A DNA stretch of 64,000 nt from Thermophilibacter provencensis (GCF_900128445.1 NZ_LT671417.1:1933201-1997200); one strand, 5' to 3'. Positions 44,830 to 54,037 are shown, numbered from the stretch's first letter. Notes: generated by a model not told the origin, from the letters alone. Numbers and translations: made by a program.

Positions 44830-46593
44830 CTAGCGGCGGTCGGCGATCTCCGCCGTGACGTCGGCGATGAACTCGTCAAGCTCGCGCGAGACGGTCTCGT
44901 TGGAGCGGTCGCGGACGGAGATGGTGCCGGCCTCGACCTCCTTCTCGCCGATGATGAGCATGTAGGGCGGGCGGTCAATGTTGCGCGCCTCGCGGATCTT
45001 GTAGCCGATCTTCTCGTCGCGCTCGTCGAGGACGGCGCGGATGCCGGCAGCCTCGAGCCTCTCGGTCACGGAGCGCGCGTAGTCGCGGCTCTTCTCGGAG
45101 ACGGGCAGGACCTTCACCTGGCACGGTGCGAGCCACGTGGGGAACTTGCCGGCGAAGTGCTCGATCAGGATGCCGATGAAGCGCTCGATGGAACCGAAGC
45201 AGACGCGGTGCAGCATGATCGGGCGCTTCTTCGAGCCGTCGGCGTCCGTGTACTCGAGGTCGAAGTTGATCGGCATCTGGAAGTCCAGCTGGACCGTTCC
45301 GCACTGCCAGGTGCGGCCGAGCGAGTCCTCCAGGTGGAAGTCGATCTTGGGGCCATAGAAGGCGCCGTCGCCCTCGTTGACCACGTAGTCCTTGCCGAGC
45401 TTCTCAAGCGCGTGGCGCAGCGCGGCCTCGGCGCGCTCCCAGTCCTCGTCGGAGCCCATGGAGTCCTCGGGACGCGTTGAGAGCTCGAGGTGGTAGGTGA
45501 AGCCGAACTTCTCGTACACCGAGTCGATGAGGTTCACCACGCCCACGATCTCGTCCGTGAGCTGGTCCGGGCGCACGAAGAGGTGCGCATCGTCCTGGCT
45601 GAAGCAGCGGACGCGGAAGAGGCCGTGGAGGGCGCCGCGCATCTCGTGGCGGTGCACGAGGCCGATCTCACCGGCGCGAATGGGCAGCTCGCGGTAGCTG
45701 TGCGGCCTGGAGGCGTAGACGAGCACGCCGCCCGGGCAGTTCATCGGCTTGATGCAGTACTCCTCGTCGTCGATGATCGTGGAGTACATGTTGTCCTTGT
45801 AGTGGTCCCAGTGGCCGGAGGTCTTCCAGAGCTCCTTGTTCATGATCATGGGCGTGGAGATCTCCACGTAGCCGGCGGCGCGGTGGATCTCGCGCCAGTA
45901 GCTGAGGAGCTCGTTCTTGAGGATCATGCCGTTGGGAAGGAAGAACGGGAAGCCGGGGGCCTCGTCGCGCATCATGAAGATGTCCATCTCGCGGCCAATC
46001 TTGCGGTGGTCGCGCTTCTTGGCCTCCTCGAGCAGGCGCAGGTGCTCGTCGAGCTCGTCCTTCGTGGCGAAGGCGGTGCCGTTGACGCGGATGAGCATCT
46101 TGTTGTCCTTGTCGCCCTTCCAGTAGGCGCCCGAGACGCCCGTGAGCTTGAAGGCCTTGAGCGCCTTGGTGTAGGTGAGGTGCGGGCCCACGCACATGTC
46201 GATGTACTCGCCCTGCTGGTAGAAGGTGATTCGCGCGTCCTCGGGCAGGTCGCCGATGTGCTCGACCTTGTACTTCTCGCCACGCTCCTCCATGAGGGCG
46301 ATCGCCTCGGCGCGCGGAAGCTCGAAGACGGTGAACTTGAGGTTCTCCTTCACGATCTTCCTCATCTCGGCCTCGATGGCCGGGAAGTCCTCCTCGGAGA
46401 TCTTCTGACCCTCGGGGAGGTCGATGTCGTAGTAGAAGCCATTGTCGGTAGCGGGGCCGTAGGCGAAGTCGGCCTCGGGGTACAGGCGCTTGATGGCCTG
46501 GGCCATGATGTGGGCGGCGCTGTGGCGGACGACGTGGGTGACCTCGTCAGCGGGGCACTCGTCGATGTGGCCGTCGTTGTACAGGACCTTCAT
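44830..46593 (-). CDS. thrS: Threonyl-tRNA synthetase, lacking the N-terminal TGS domain
   Basis: Class II synthetase of 587 residues against ~640 usual. After only ~20 residues the editing domain begins (VTHVVRHSAAHIMAQAIKRLYP, TDNGFYYDIDLPEG); the catalytic core follows with MNCPGGVLVYASRPHSYRELP, VHRHEMRGALHGLFRVRCFSQDDAH and RPIMLHRVCFGSIERFIGIL, and the anticodon domain is at the end. The TGS (N1) domain is missing, as seen in some other lineages. GAGAGG precedes ATG at 46593. The leader has a strong terminator-like hairpin. Confidence 0.96.
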   Translation of the reverse strand: MKVLYNDGHIDECPADEVTHVVRHSAAHIMAQAIKRLYPEADFAYGPATDNGFYYDIDLPEGQKISEEDFPAIEAEMRKIVKENLKFTVFELPRAEAIALMEERGEKYKVEHIGDLPEDARITFYQQGEYIDMCVGPHLTYTKALKAFKLTGVSGAYWKGDKDNKMLIRVNGTAFATKDELDEHLRLLEEAKKRDHRKIGREMDIFMMRDEAPGFPFFLPNGMILKNELLSYWREIHRAAGYVEISTPMIMNKELWKTSGHWDHYKDNMYSTIIDDEEYCIKPMNCPGGVLVYASRPHSYRELPIRAGEIGLVHRHEMRGALHGLFRVRCFSQDDAHLFVRPDQLTDEIVGVVNLIDSVYEKFGFTYHLELSTRPEDSMGSDEDWERAEAALRHALEKLGKDYVVNEGDGAFYGPKIDFHLEDSLGRTWQCGTVQLDFQMPINFDLEYTDADGSKKRPIMLHRVCFGSIERFIGILIEHFAGKFPTWLAPCQVKVLPVSEKSRDYARSVTERLEAAGIRAVLDERDEKIGYKIREARNIDRPPYMLIIGEKEVEAGTISVRDRSNETVSRELDEFIADVTAEIADRR

Positions 46594-46625
46594 GGGAAAC
46601 CTCTCTCTGGATGGTCTGCGAACAT

Positions 46626-46667
46626 GAAAATCGCCCGCACGCCGCCGTCCTGGCAGCGTCGAGCGAT
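46626..46667 (-). promoter_or_regulatory. Attenuator-like terminator in the thrS leader
   Basis: On the minus strand ATCGCTCGACGCTGCC pairs with GGCGGCGTGCGGGCGAT (one bulge, one or two wobble pairs) and is followed by TTTTC, about 33 bases before the thrS start. A second hairpin, GGCGTCTGTCC / GGACAGGCGCC, lies just upstream (46672-46715). This resembles transcription attenuation. The T-box signature is not found. Confidence 0.65.
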
Positions 46668-46714
46668 ATGTGGCGCCTGTCCGGGGCCTGCCGGCCCGGG
46701 GAAGGGACAGACGC

Positions 46715-46780
46715 CTAGATAGTCTGCGTTCGAGCGCTATGTGCAAAGATGCACTGCATCTGGTACACGCCTTTCGTCAT
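46715..46780 (-). CDS. Candidate thrS leader peptide
   Basis: A 21-codon ORF with ATG at 46780 encodes MTKGVYQMQCIFAHSARTQT plus Ile, with threonine at positions 2, 18 and 20. Its stop codon TAG overlaps the 5' arm of the first leader hairpin, the geometry expected if a ribosome stalled at Thr codons blocks that hairpin. A weak CAGG lies before the ATG. Threonine enrichment is modest. Confidence 0.3.
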   Translation of the reverse strand: MTKGVYQMQCIFAHSARTQTI

Positions 46781-46888
46781 TGCCTGACCATAGGTTTACC
46801 ACAAGTGCGCCGCGTCTATGCACGGGGAAACAGATTCGCAGCATCTGCGCGTGAGCGGCGGGCGCCGGCCCCTCGCCCGAAAGCCGCG

Positions 46889-47100
46889 GGCCGAGCATGC
46901 CCCCATGCACGGAACCAGCCACGTCCCGCCCGGCTTCGTGCGCGGGGGCATGCTCGATGAGCCCGAGTGCGCAGGCTCTTCTCGTCAGGGCGTCCCCTGG
47001 GCATGCCTTTGCGCACGGTTTTGCCGAGCATGCCCCCATGCACGGAACCAGCGGCGCATCGGGCAAAACCGTGCGCAGGGGCATACCCGGCGCAGCCGCA
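46889..47100. repeat. GCATGCTCGG / CCGAGCATGC repeat cluster (second locus)
   Basis: At least five related units in mixed orientation. A 29-base stretch starting CCGAGCATGCCCCCATG is repeated exactly at 46891-46919 and 47024-47052. An outer inverted pair, GCGCACGGTTTTGCC and GGCAAAACCGTGCGC, brackets the second copy (about 47011-47083). Units contain CCGAGCATGCCCC or GGGGCATGCTCG beside GCACGG or CGTGCGC, as at 22.4 kb. The gap 46594-47171 holds the thrS leader and this cluster; no other gene is seen. Confidence 0.8.
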
Positions 47101-47118
47101 AGAAGGCCACGCCAGACG

Positions 47119-47143
47119 AAAAAGGCCCCGCCGGGGCGGGGCC
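47119..47143 (-). terminator. Intrinsic terminator of the zinc-ribbon membrane protein gene
   Basis: GGCCCCGCC/GGCGGGGCC followed by TTTTT on the minus strand. Confidence 0.88.
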
Positions 47144-47171
47144 ATGCGTGCCGAGAAGAGCCAGCGCGCCG

Positions 47172-47603
47172 TTACTGGATGCGCGTGCGGCAGTACGGGC
47201 ACACCTTCCAGTCGGCGTTGAGCGGGCGGTGGCAGGTGGGGCAGACGTTCCTGACCTGCGTGTTGCAGATCGGGCAGACCACGAAGTCGCGGTCGATGGG
47301 GGCGCCGCACTTGGGGCAGATGCCGTAGTGGGAGAGCTGGTGCTCGCGCAGGGCGATGTCGAGGTCCTGCTCCTCGCGGTCGATGAGGTACGAGCTCGGG
47401 CGCAGGATGACGTAGGCGAGCAGGCCCACGATGGGGATGACGGAGATGATCGCCCACATCCACCAGGGCTCCGCGCCGCGGCGCTGGGCGTCGCGGATCA
47501 CGTAGACGATCGAGAGGATGTAGAGCATGACGACGCACACGACCATAAGGTAGAGGACCATGCGGACCTCGGGCGTGATGAGCTGGTCGAAAAGTTCTTG
47601 CAT
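47172..47603 (-). CDS. Membrane protein with PLDc_N-like segment and double zinc ribbon
   Basis: 143 residues. Two hydrophobic spans (about residues 12-35 and 45-65) surround VYVIRDAQRRGAEPWWMWAI, the pattern of the phospholipase-D nuclease N-terminal domain family. The cytoplasmic tail carries two or three CxxC knuckles (CPKCGAP, CPICNTQ, CPTCHRP, CPYCRTRI) expected to bind zinc. Function unknown, possibly a membrane adaptor. AGAAGGAGTCC precedes the ATG at 47603. Confidence 0.8.
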   Translation of the reverse strand: MQELFDQLITPEVRMVLYLMVVCVVMLYILSIVYVIRDAQRRGAEPWWMWAIISVIPIVGLLAYVILRPSSYLIDREEQDLDIALREHQLSHYGICPKCGAPIDRDFVVCPICNTQVRNVCPTCHRPLNADWKVCPYCRTRIQ

Positions 47604-47673
47604 GACGGGGACTCCTTCTGCCATCGGAAAACGTCACGGCGCGACGCCACAGACAGCTGAATTGTAACAAAAG

Positions 47674-49080
47674 CTATCCGAGAAGGGCCGCAAGCTCGCC
47701 TGCGAGCGTGATGGAACCACATCCAACGTAGGATTCTCCACACAATGCCGACGTTGCGGCCTCAACCGTGGGATACGTCCCGACCACTTCCGCGCCGGCG
47801 CCGGCGAAGAGGGCGGCGAGCTCGGCCGCGGGGAGGGCGCGCGGGCTCGCGGTCTGCGTGACGGCGACGCGCGGGAACGCGCGGGCGAGAAGGGCCACGA
47901 TGCCCTCCACGTCCTTGTCGGCCAGGACGGCCGCCAGAAGCGTCGGCCGCCCCTCCCGGACGGGCGCCACGGCATCGACGGCGGTCAGGAACGCCGCCAC
48001 CGACTGCGGGTTGTGGCACGCGTCGATGAGGACGGGCGGCTCCGGTCGCAGGAGCTGGAAGCGGCCGGGCGTGGGGCACTGGACGACGGAGGTGAAGAGC
48101 GCCTCGGAGTCGAGCGCGCGGCCGAGGTAGCCCTCCGCGAGCGCCACGGCGCAGGCCACGTTGGCGGCCTGGTAGGCGGGCTTGAGGCAGGCGAGCTCCT
48201 CGTAGGTGGCGCGCGGCGTGGCCACCGTGAGCTCGAGGGGCGCCCCGATGCGCGCGGGGCGCCGCACGATCCGGTAGCTCGCGCGCGGGAGGTCGTCGCG
48301 CCGGCGCGGGACGCCGGGGTGCATCTCCCCCGCCGCGTCCTCGAGGCGCTCGGGACGCAGCAGCACAGGCGTCACGCCGGCCGCGCGCGCCTGGGCGAGA
48401 AACACGTCCTCGACGCTGTCGGGGGTGGCGGTCCCCACCCCGAGCACGCAGGCGCGGCCGGGCTTGATGATGGCGGCCTTCTCGCCGGCGATCTTCTCGA
48501 GCGTGTCCCCGAGGACGCGCATGTGGTCGAGCCCGATGCCGGTCACCGCGACGGCGCGGATGGACTTGGCGGCCGAGGTCGCGTCCCAGCGGCCGCCCAT
48601 GCCGCACTCGAGCACGGCCACGTCGACCCCCGCCTCGGCGAATACGACCATGGCGGCCACCGTGAGGGTGTCGAACTCGGTCACGTCATAGGGGCGAAGG
48701 CCCTGGGCGACGCGGCGCTCGTTCACGCGGCAGCCCGCCTCGCGCGCGGCGGAGATGCCGTGCGCGAAGGCCTCCTCGGAGACGGGCGAGCCGCCGACCT
48801 CCATGCGCTCGGTGTAGCTCACGAGCTCCGGCGACGTGTAGAGCGCCGTGGAGAGGCCCTCCCCCGCCAGGACGGCGGCCGTGAAGCGGCTCGTGGACGT
48901 CTTTCCGTTGGTGCCGGCGACCTGCACGCACTCGAACGCGAGGTCGGGGTCGCCGAGCTCGGCGAGCATGTCCTCAACGGTCTCGAGCAGGGGCTCTATC
49001 CCGAAGCGCAGCGCCCCGTGCAGGACGTCGAGCGCCTCGTCGTACGTGATCTCGGGAACCTCGAACGGCAGCTTGTACAT
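47674..49080 (-). CDS. folC: Folylpolyglutamate synthase/dihydrofolate synthase
   Basis: A 468-residue Mur-ligase-like enzyme that adds glutamate to dihydropteroate and folates. The P-loop is VAGTNGKTSTSRFTAAVLAG (about residues 54-73), the central metal motif ECGMGGRWDATSA and VTGIGLDHMRVLGDTLEKIA follow, and IDACHNPQSVAAFL is in the C-terminal domain. AGGAGATGGC precedes the ATG. It is the last gene of the one-carbon run, 170 bases beyond folE, from which a palindrome separates it. Confidence 0.95.
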   Translation of the reverse strand: MYKLPFEVPEITYDEALDVLHGALRFGIEPLLETVEDMLAELGDPDLAFECVQVAGTNGKTSTSRFTAAVLAGEGLSTALYTSPELVSYTERMEVGGSPVSEEAFAHGISAAREAGCRVNERRVAQGLRPYDVTEFDTLTVAAMVVFAEAGVDVAVLECGMGGRWDATSAAKSIRAVAVTGIGLDHMRVLGDTLEKIAGEKAAIIKPGRACVLGVGTATPDSVEDVFLAQARAAGVTPVLLRPERLEDAAGEMHPGVPRRRDDLPRASYRIVRRPARIGAPLELTVATPRATYEELACLKPAYQAANVACAVALAEGYLGRALDSEALFTSVVQCPTPGRFQLLRPEPPVLIDACHNPQSVAAFLTAVDAVAPVREGRPTLLAAVLADKDVEGIVALLARAFPRVAVTQTASPRALPAAELAALFAGAGAEVVGTYPTVEAATSALCGESYVGCGSITLAGELAALLG

Positions 49081-49103
49081 GCCATCTCCTGTCACTCGGC
49101 CGG

Positions 49104-49187
49104 GGGCGGGCAGGCGCGCCCCGGCGCCCGGGAAGCTTGCCGCACGGGACGCGGCAAGAGCTCGCGGCGGGGCGTACCTGCCCGCCC
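49104..49187. repeat. Palindrome cassette with shared 54-base core (copy B)
   Basis: Perfect 11-bp arms GGGCGGGCAGG (49104-49114) and complement (49177-49187) surround a core (49119-49172) that matches copy A at 33648-33701 at about 45 of 54 positions. The internal hairpin TTGCCGC/GCGGCAA is conserved. It lies between folE and folC. Confidence 0.85.
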
Positions 49188-49252
49188 GCCGCGAGGCCAT
49201 CGAGCGAGAACGACGCGCGGCGGGCGAGCGACCGAGCGCTCGCCGAGGGCCG

Positions 49253-49867
49253 CTACAGCCCGAGGAGGCGAAGGGCCTCCTGACGGGTCTTGAGGTCGCG
49301 CAGGCACCCGCGCACCGCCGAGGTGGTGGTGAGGGCGCCCGCCGCGCGGACCCCGCGCATGGTCATGCAGGTGTGCTCCGCCTCCAGCACCACGAGGACG
49401 CCGAGCGGGTCGAGCTCGCGCACCATGGCGTCGGCGATCTGCCCGGTGAGCCGCTCCTGCACCTGGAGGCGGCGCGCGTATCCCGAGACGCAGCGCGCGA
49501 TCTTGGAGAGGCCCGTGATGCGGCCGTCGCGCGGGATGTAGCAGACGTGCGCGCGACCGGTGAAGGGCAGGATGTGATGCTCGCAGAGCGAGGAGAACGG
49601 GATGTCCTTGACGATCACCATCTCCTGGTTTCCCGGTTCGTGGAACTGGCGGCGCAGGTGCGCCCCCGGGTCCTCCTGCGTGCCGCCGAGGATCTCCTCG
49701 CAGGCGCGCGCCACGCGGTCGGGCGTCCCGACCAGCCCCTCGCGGTCGGGGTCCTCGCCGATGGCGAGCAGGAGCTCGCGGACGGCCGCCTCAACGCGGG
49801 GCTTGTCGATGGGGCCGTAGCCCTGGGCGTTCACGTTCTTCTCGCCCGACGTGCTCTTGTCGCTCAC
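49253..49867 (-). CDS. folE: GTP cyclohydrolase I
   Basis: First enzyme of pterin/folate synthesis, 204 residues. [21 protein letters not shown] carries the zinc Cys and His residues; [22 protein letters not shown] and [13 protein letters not shown] (second zinc Cys and the active-site region) are complete. The GTG start overlaps the focA stop (GTGA). Confidence 0.97.
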   Translation of the reverse strand: MSDKSTSGEKNVNAQGYGPIDKPRVEAAVRELLLAIGEDPDREGLVGTPDRVARACEEILGGTQEDPGAHLRRQFHEPGNQEMVIVKDIPFSSLCEHHILPFTGRAHVCYIPRDGRITGLSKIARCVSGYARRLQVQERLTGQIADAMVRELDPLGVLVVLEAEHTCMTMRGVRAAGALTTTSAVRGCLRDLKTRQEALRLLGL

Positions 49868-50694
49868 GCGCGATCCCTTCCCCTGCCGTACACGAACCAG
49901 TAGGATGCGCCCACCAGCACGACGCCGCCCACGAGATTGCCGAGCGTGGCCGCGCTCAGGTTGTGCAGGACGCCCGCAAGGTCGACCGAGCCCGATGCGA
50001 CGCCCGTCGCCTGCAGCATCATCGCATAGGGCAGGAAGAACATGTTGGCCACGCAGTGCTCGAAGCCCGCCGCCATGAACCCCATGACCGGCAGCAGGGC
50101 CGAGAAGAACTTGTCGGTGACCGAGCTGGCGGAGTGGCCGACCCAGACGGCGAGGCAGACGAGCATGTTGCAGAGGACGCCGCGCGCGAAGGCGGTCCCC
50201 CAGCCAAGCGCGACCTTGCCCTCCGCCACGGCGATGGCCGCCTCCCCGAGGGCGCCCCCGTTGGCGGACGCGACGCCCGCGGCGAGCATGGCGGCGGACG
50301 CCAGGAGGGCGCCCGCGAGGTTGCCCGCGAGCACCACCAGCCAGCTCGAGAGGAGCTTGCCCCACGAGAAGCGCCCGGAGAGCGGGCCCATGACCATGAG
50401 GCAGTTCCCGGTGAAGAGCTCCGCGCCCGCCGCGAGGACGAGGAAGAGCCCGAGCGTGAAGGCGAAGCCGCCGAGCAACTGCGTGGCGGCGAAGGGCAGC
50501 GTGGCGTCCGACTTCACCACGAGCATGAACGTGGCGCCGAGCGAGATGAACGCCCCCGACATGACGGCGAGCACGAGGGCGCTCGCGAGGTCGGTCCCGG
50601 CCTTGGTCTCGGCGACGCGCTCGTTCTTGAGCTCCATCGACGCGGGGGTCATCGCCCCGCTGTAGGACGAGGAGGGCTTCTCGGTTAGCTTCAT
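49864..50694 (-). CDS. focA: Formate/nitrite transporter family channel
   Basis: A 276-residue pentameric channel protein with six spans. [28 protein letters not shown] and [13 protein letters not shown] (with the pore His) are family hallmarks. Placement between folD and folE, beside formate-THF ligase, points to formate as substrate instead of nitrite. ATG overlaps the folD stop (ATGA). Confidence 0.92.
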   Translation of the reverse strand: MKLTEKPSSSYSGAMTPASMELKNERVAETKAGTDLASALVLAVMSGAFISLGATFMLVVKSDATLPFAATQLLGGFAFTLGLFLVLAAGAELFTGNCLMVMGPLSGRFSWGKLLSSWLVVLAGNLAGALLASAAMLAAGVASANGGALGEAAIAVAEGKVALGWGTAFARGVLCNMLVCLAVWVGHSASSVTDKFFSALLPVMGFMAAGFEHCVANMFFLPYAMMLQATGVASGSVDLAGVLHNLSAATLGNLVGGVVLVGASYWFVYGRGRDRA

Positions 50695-51551
50695 CGGCAG
50701 GTCCTCTCTGCGGCCTCGACGACGTGCCGGGCCAGAATGGCGGTTGTTACGGCACCCACGCCGCCGGGCACGGGCGTGATGGCGGAGACGATGGGCTCGA
50801 CGGCGTCGAAGTCGACGTCGCCGACGAGGCGGCCCGCGGCGGCGTCCCAGTTGGTGCCGACGTCGACGACGACCTGGCCCGGCCGGACGCAATCCGGGCC
50901 GATGGCGGCGGGCGACCCCGCCGCGGCAACGATCACGTCAGCCGCGCGGCAGGCGGCCGCGAGGTCGCGCGTGTGCGTGTGGCAGGTGGTCACCGTGGCG
51001 TTTCTCGCCAGCAGGAGGGCGGAGACGGGACGCCCGATCACGAGGGAGCGGCCGACGACGGTCACGTTGGCCCCGTCGAGCGGCACGCCGTAGTGGTCCA
51101 GAATCGCGAGCGCGGACTCCGCGGTGCACGGGGCGAAGCCGCCTCCGCGCCCGGAGAGCGTGGCGAGAAGCCCCGCGGGGCCGGCGCAGTCCACGTCCTT
51201 CTCGGCGGGGATGCTCGCCGCCGCGGCGGCCGCGTCGTCGAGGGGCGCCGGCAGCGGCCGCAGGAGCAGGATGCCGTGGACGTCGCCCCGGGCGCCGAGC
51301 GCGTCGAGCGCGCCCTCGAGCGACGCCTGGTCGACGCCGTCGGCCCCGAGGACGACCCTCTGGAACGCGATGCCGACGGCAAGGCAGCGCCTCTCCGCCG
51401 CCCGCTCGTAGGCGAGGTCGTCCTCGCGCTCGCCCACGCGCACGACGGCCAGCCGGGGCTCGACCCCCCGCGCGCGCAGGGCGTCGACGCGGGGGGCGAG
51501 GGCCTCCGCGATGGCGCGGGCGACGGGGGCGCCCCTGAGCAGCTCCGCCAT
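50691..51551 (-). CDS. folD: Methylene-THF dehydrogenase/methenyl-THF cyclohydrolase
   Basis: 286 residues. The catalytic Lys/Tyr region appears as [18 protein letters not shown]: the usual YVxxKxxxC has Ala/Arg where the catalytic Lys is expected (YERAAERRC), a notable change. [26 protein letters not shown] is the NADP motif and [18 protein letters not shown] the C-terminal signature. Separate FchA upstream may supply cyclohydrolase activity, which could relax this site. Coupled by overlap to both neighbours. Confidence 0.9.
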   Translation of the reverse strand: MAELLRGAPVARAIAEALAPRVDALRARGVEPRLAVVRVGEREDDLAYERAAERRCLAVGIAFQRVVLGADGVDQASLEGALDALGARGDVHGILLLRPLPAPLDDAAAAAASIPAEKDVDCAGPAGLLATLSGRGGGFAPCTAESALAILDHYGVPLDGANVTVVGRSLVIGRPVSALLLARNATVTTCHTHTRDLAAACRAADVIVAAAGSPAAIGPDCVRPGQVVVDVGTNWDAAAGRLVGDVDFDAVEPIVSAITPVPGGVGAVTTAILARHVVEAAERTCR

Positions 51552-52186
51552 CAGCGCGACCCCCTGCGGATGCCCGCAAGGACGCGCTCGGCGAGCCGGT
51601 CGGCGCGCGGCACGTACTCCTCGACGAGCTCGTCGCAGGCGGACTCGATGGCCGCCGCCTGCGCGCGGTCCGCGAGCGAGGCGGTGTTCACGTAGACGTT
51701 GACGCTCGCCGCACCGAGCGCCGCGCGCACGAGCAACGCTCCGCAGGCCACGTCGGACGCGAGCAGGCGCGAGCAGCGCTCCCCCATGCGCTCGAGGAGG
51801 GAGACCGCGCGGCAGCACTCCCCCACCATGGCGAGCGGCGCCATCGCAGCCGCCTCCGTCGCGCGCTCGAGCGCCTCCGCGCGACCGGGGTCATCGCGCG
51901 GGATGGCATAGGCCGCGGCGAGGGGCGCGAACCCCTCCGCGTCCTCCTCCACGAGCTCGAGCAGGCGGTAGCGCACGTCCTCGGCCTCGTCCACGAGGGC
52001 GCGGACCTCGTCCTCGACTGACGCGTACCGGGGCTTCCCCACGGTGAAGGAGCCCGCCATCGAGCAGAGCGCCGCCCCGAGCGCCCCGACGAGCGCGGCC
52101 GCGCCGCCGCCGCCGGGAACGCTCTCGCGCGCCGCGAGCCGGTCGGAGAACTCCTCGCAGCTCAGCTCCGTATACCTCTCGTCCAA
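51551..52186 (-). CDS. fchA: Methenyl-THF cyclohydrolase/formimino-THF cyclodeaminase family
   Basis: A 211-residue all-helical protein. SVPGGGGAAALVGALGAALCSMAG (about residues 22-45) is the conserved folate-binding segment of FTCD_C/FchA proteins. In acetogens and purine fermenters FchA hydrolyses methenyl-THF to 10-formyl-THF. Start is a TTG at 52186 with GAGGAAGGGG upstream. It shares one base with folD (TGATG). Confidence 0.9.
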   Translation of the reverse strand: MDERYTELSCEEFSDRLAARESVPGGGGAAALVGALGAALCSMAGSFTVGKPRYASVEDEVRALVDEAEDVRYRLLELVEEDAEGFAPLAAAYAIPRDDPGRAEALERATEAAAMAPLAMVGECCRAVSLLERMGERCSRLLASDVACGALLVRAALGAASVNVYVNTASLADRAQAAAIESACDELVEEYVPRADRLAERVLAGIRRGSR

Positions 52187-52204
52187 GGCGCCCCTTCCTC
52201 AAAA

Positions 52205-52234
52205 CCTGACAGACGACACGTCACCTTTGTCACG
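52205..52234. repeat. Half copy of the CCTGACA...GTCACC repeat between fhs and fchA
   Basis: CCTGACAGACGACACGTCAC then CTTTGTCACG matches one arm of the palindrome family. As at 42022 it lies between two cotranscribed genes, just upstream of a ribosome site. Confidence 0.55.
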
Positions 52235-52241
52235 AACGCCG

Positions 52242-53915
52242 TCAGAACAGGCCGACGATCTTGCCGTCGGGCGTGACGTCGATCTTCTCGGCGGCCGGGA
52301 CCTTGGGCAGGCCGGGCATGGTCATGATGTCGCCCGTGAGCGCCACGATGAAGCCCGCGCCGGCGGACACGCGGAGGTTTCGCACCGTGATGCGGAACCC
52401 CTCGGGCGCGCCGAGCTTGGTCTGGTCGTCGGTGAAGGAGTACTGGGTCTTGGCCATGCATATGGGCAGGCCGCCATAGCCGAGCTCCTCGAGCTGGGCG
52501 AGCTGGCGCCTGGCCGGTCCGGTGAAGTCGACGCCGTCGGCGTGGTAGACCTTGGTCGCGATGGCCTCGACCTTCTCGGCGATGCCGCCCTCTAGCTCGT
52601 AGGCGTAGTGGAAGTCGGACGGCTCGTCGCAGAGGCGGACGACCTCGTTGGCGAGCGCCACGCCGCCCTCGCCGCCCTTGGCCCAGACCTCGGAGAGCGC
52701 GACGTTGACGCCGAGCTCGTTGCAGCGGCGCTCGACGAGGGCGAGCTCCGCCTCGGTGTCCGTGGGGAAGGCGTTGACTGCCACGACGACGGGCAGGCCC
52801 CAGACGTCCTTGATGTTGGAGACGTGGCGCAGCAGGTTGGGCAGGCCGGCCTCGAGCGCCTCGAGGTTCTCCACGGTGAGCTCGGCCTTGGGGACGCCCC
52901 CGTTGTACTTGAGCGCGCGCACGGTGGCCACGAGCACCACCGCGGAGGGCGCGAGCCCGGTGGCGCGGCACTTGATGTCGAGGAACTTCTCGGCGCCGAG
53001 GTCCGCACCGAAGCCGGCCTCGGTCACCACGTAGTCGGCGAGCTTGAGGGCGGTCGTCGTGGCCTCCACCGAGTTGCAGCCGTGCGCGATGTTGGCGAAG
53101 GGGCCGCCGTGGACGAACGCGGGGTTGCCCTCGAGCGTCTGCACGAGGTTGGGCTTGATGGCGTCCTTGAGCAGCGCCGTCATGGCGCCCTCGGCGTGGA
53201 TGTCGGAGACGGTGACGGGCTTGCGGTCATAGGTGTAGGCGATCACCATGCGCCCGAGGCGCGCCTTGAGGTCGGAGAGGTCCGTGGCGAGGCAGAAGAC
53301 CGCCATGACCTCGGAGGCCACCGTGATGTCGAAGCCGTCCTGCCGCGGCATGCCGTCCGCGATGCCGCCAAGGCCGTCTACGACGTTTCTGAGCTGGCGG
53401 TCGTTCATGTCGACGCAGCGCTTCCAGACGATGCGGCGCGGGTCGATGCCGAGGGCGTTGCCCTGCTTGATGTGGTTGTCGAGCATGGCGGCGCAGAGGT
53501 TGTTGGCCGCGCCGATGGCGTGGAAGTCGCCCGTGAAGTGCAGGTTGATGTCCTCCATGGGGACGACCTGCGCGTAGCCGCCGCCCGCCGCGCCGCCCTT
53601 GATGCCGAAGACCGGGCCGAGCGAGGGCTCGCGCAGGCAGAGCATCGTCTGGTGCCCCAGGCGGTTCATCGCGTCGGCGAGGCCCACGGACGTGGTGGTC
53701 TTGCCCTCGCCCGCCGGGGTGGGGTTGATGGCCGTCACGAGGACGAGCCTGCCCTTGGAGGGGCGGTCCGCCAGCGAGTGGATGTCGACCTTGGCCTTGG
53801 TGCGCCCATAGGGCTCGAGCATGTCCTCCGTAAGGCCCGCGCGCGCGGCGACCTCCGCGATGGGCAGCATCCGGGCCTCCTGCGCGATCTCGATGTCCGA
53901 CTTGTAGTCCGCCAT
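52242..53915 (-). CDS. fhs: Formate-tetrahydrofolate ligase
   Basis: ATP-dependent formate activation to 10-formyl-THF, 557 residues as usual. The P-loop [18 protein letters not shown] (about residues 66-83), [41 protein letters not shown] and [19 protein letters not shown] are diagnostic. CGGAGGGGAGCGGAT precedes ATG at 53915. It heads the one-carbon operon, supplying formyl groups from formate imported by FocA. Confidence 0.97.
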   Translation of the reverse strand: MADYKSDIEIAQEARMLPIAEVAARAGLTEDMLEPYGRTKAKVDIHSLADRPSKGRLVLVTAINPTPAGEGKTTTSVGLADAMNRLGHQTMLCLREPSLGPVFGIKGGAAGGGYAQVVPMEDINLHFTGDFHAIGAANNLCAAMLDNHIKQGNALGIDPRRIVWKRCVDMNDRQLRNVVDGLGGIADGMPRQDGFDITVASEVMAVFCLATDLSDLKARLGRMVIAYTYDRKPVTVSDIHAEGAMTALLKDAIKPNLVQTLEGNPAFVHGGPFANIAHGCNSVEATTTALKLADYVVTEAGFGADLGAEKFLDIKCRATGLAPSAVVLVATVRALKYNGGVPKAELTVENLEALEAGLPNLLRHVSNIKDVWGLPVVVAVNAFPTDTEAELALVERRCNELGVNVALSEVWAKGGEGGVALANEVVRLCDEPSDFHYAYELEGGIAEKVEAIATKVYHADGVDFTGPARRQLAQLEELGYGGLPICMAKTQYSFTDDQTKLGAPEGFRITVRNLRVSAGAGFIVALTGDIMTMPGLPKVPAAEKIDVTPDGKIVGLF

Positions 53916-54037
53916 ATCCGCTCCCCTCCGTACGAGCCATAGGAACACCTACTATACCGCAGCGGGCGGGCGGCGCCGGGCCCGAGGCCCGCCCGCATCG
54001 CGCCGGCGCGCCCGCGTCCGCACGCGACGCGTGAGAG

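Noticed and set aside
46594-46880. T-box riboswitch upstream of thrS
   Set aside because: The leader has a terminator but no AGGGTGGNACCGCG-type motif or UGGN bulge; AGGACGGCGG is too different.
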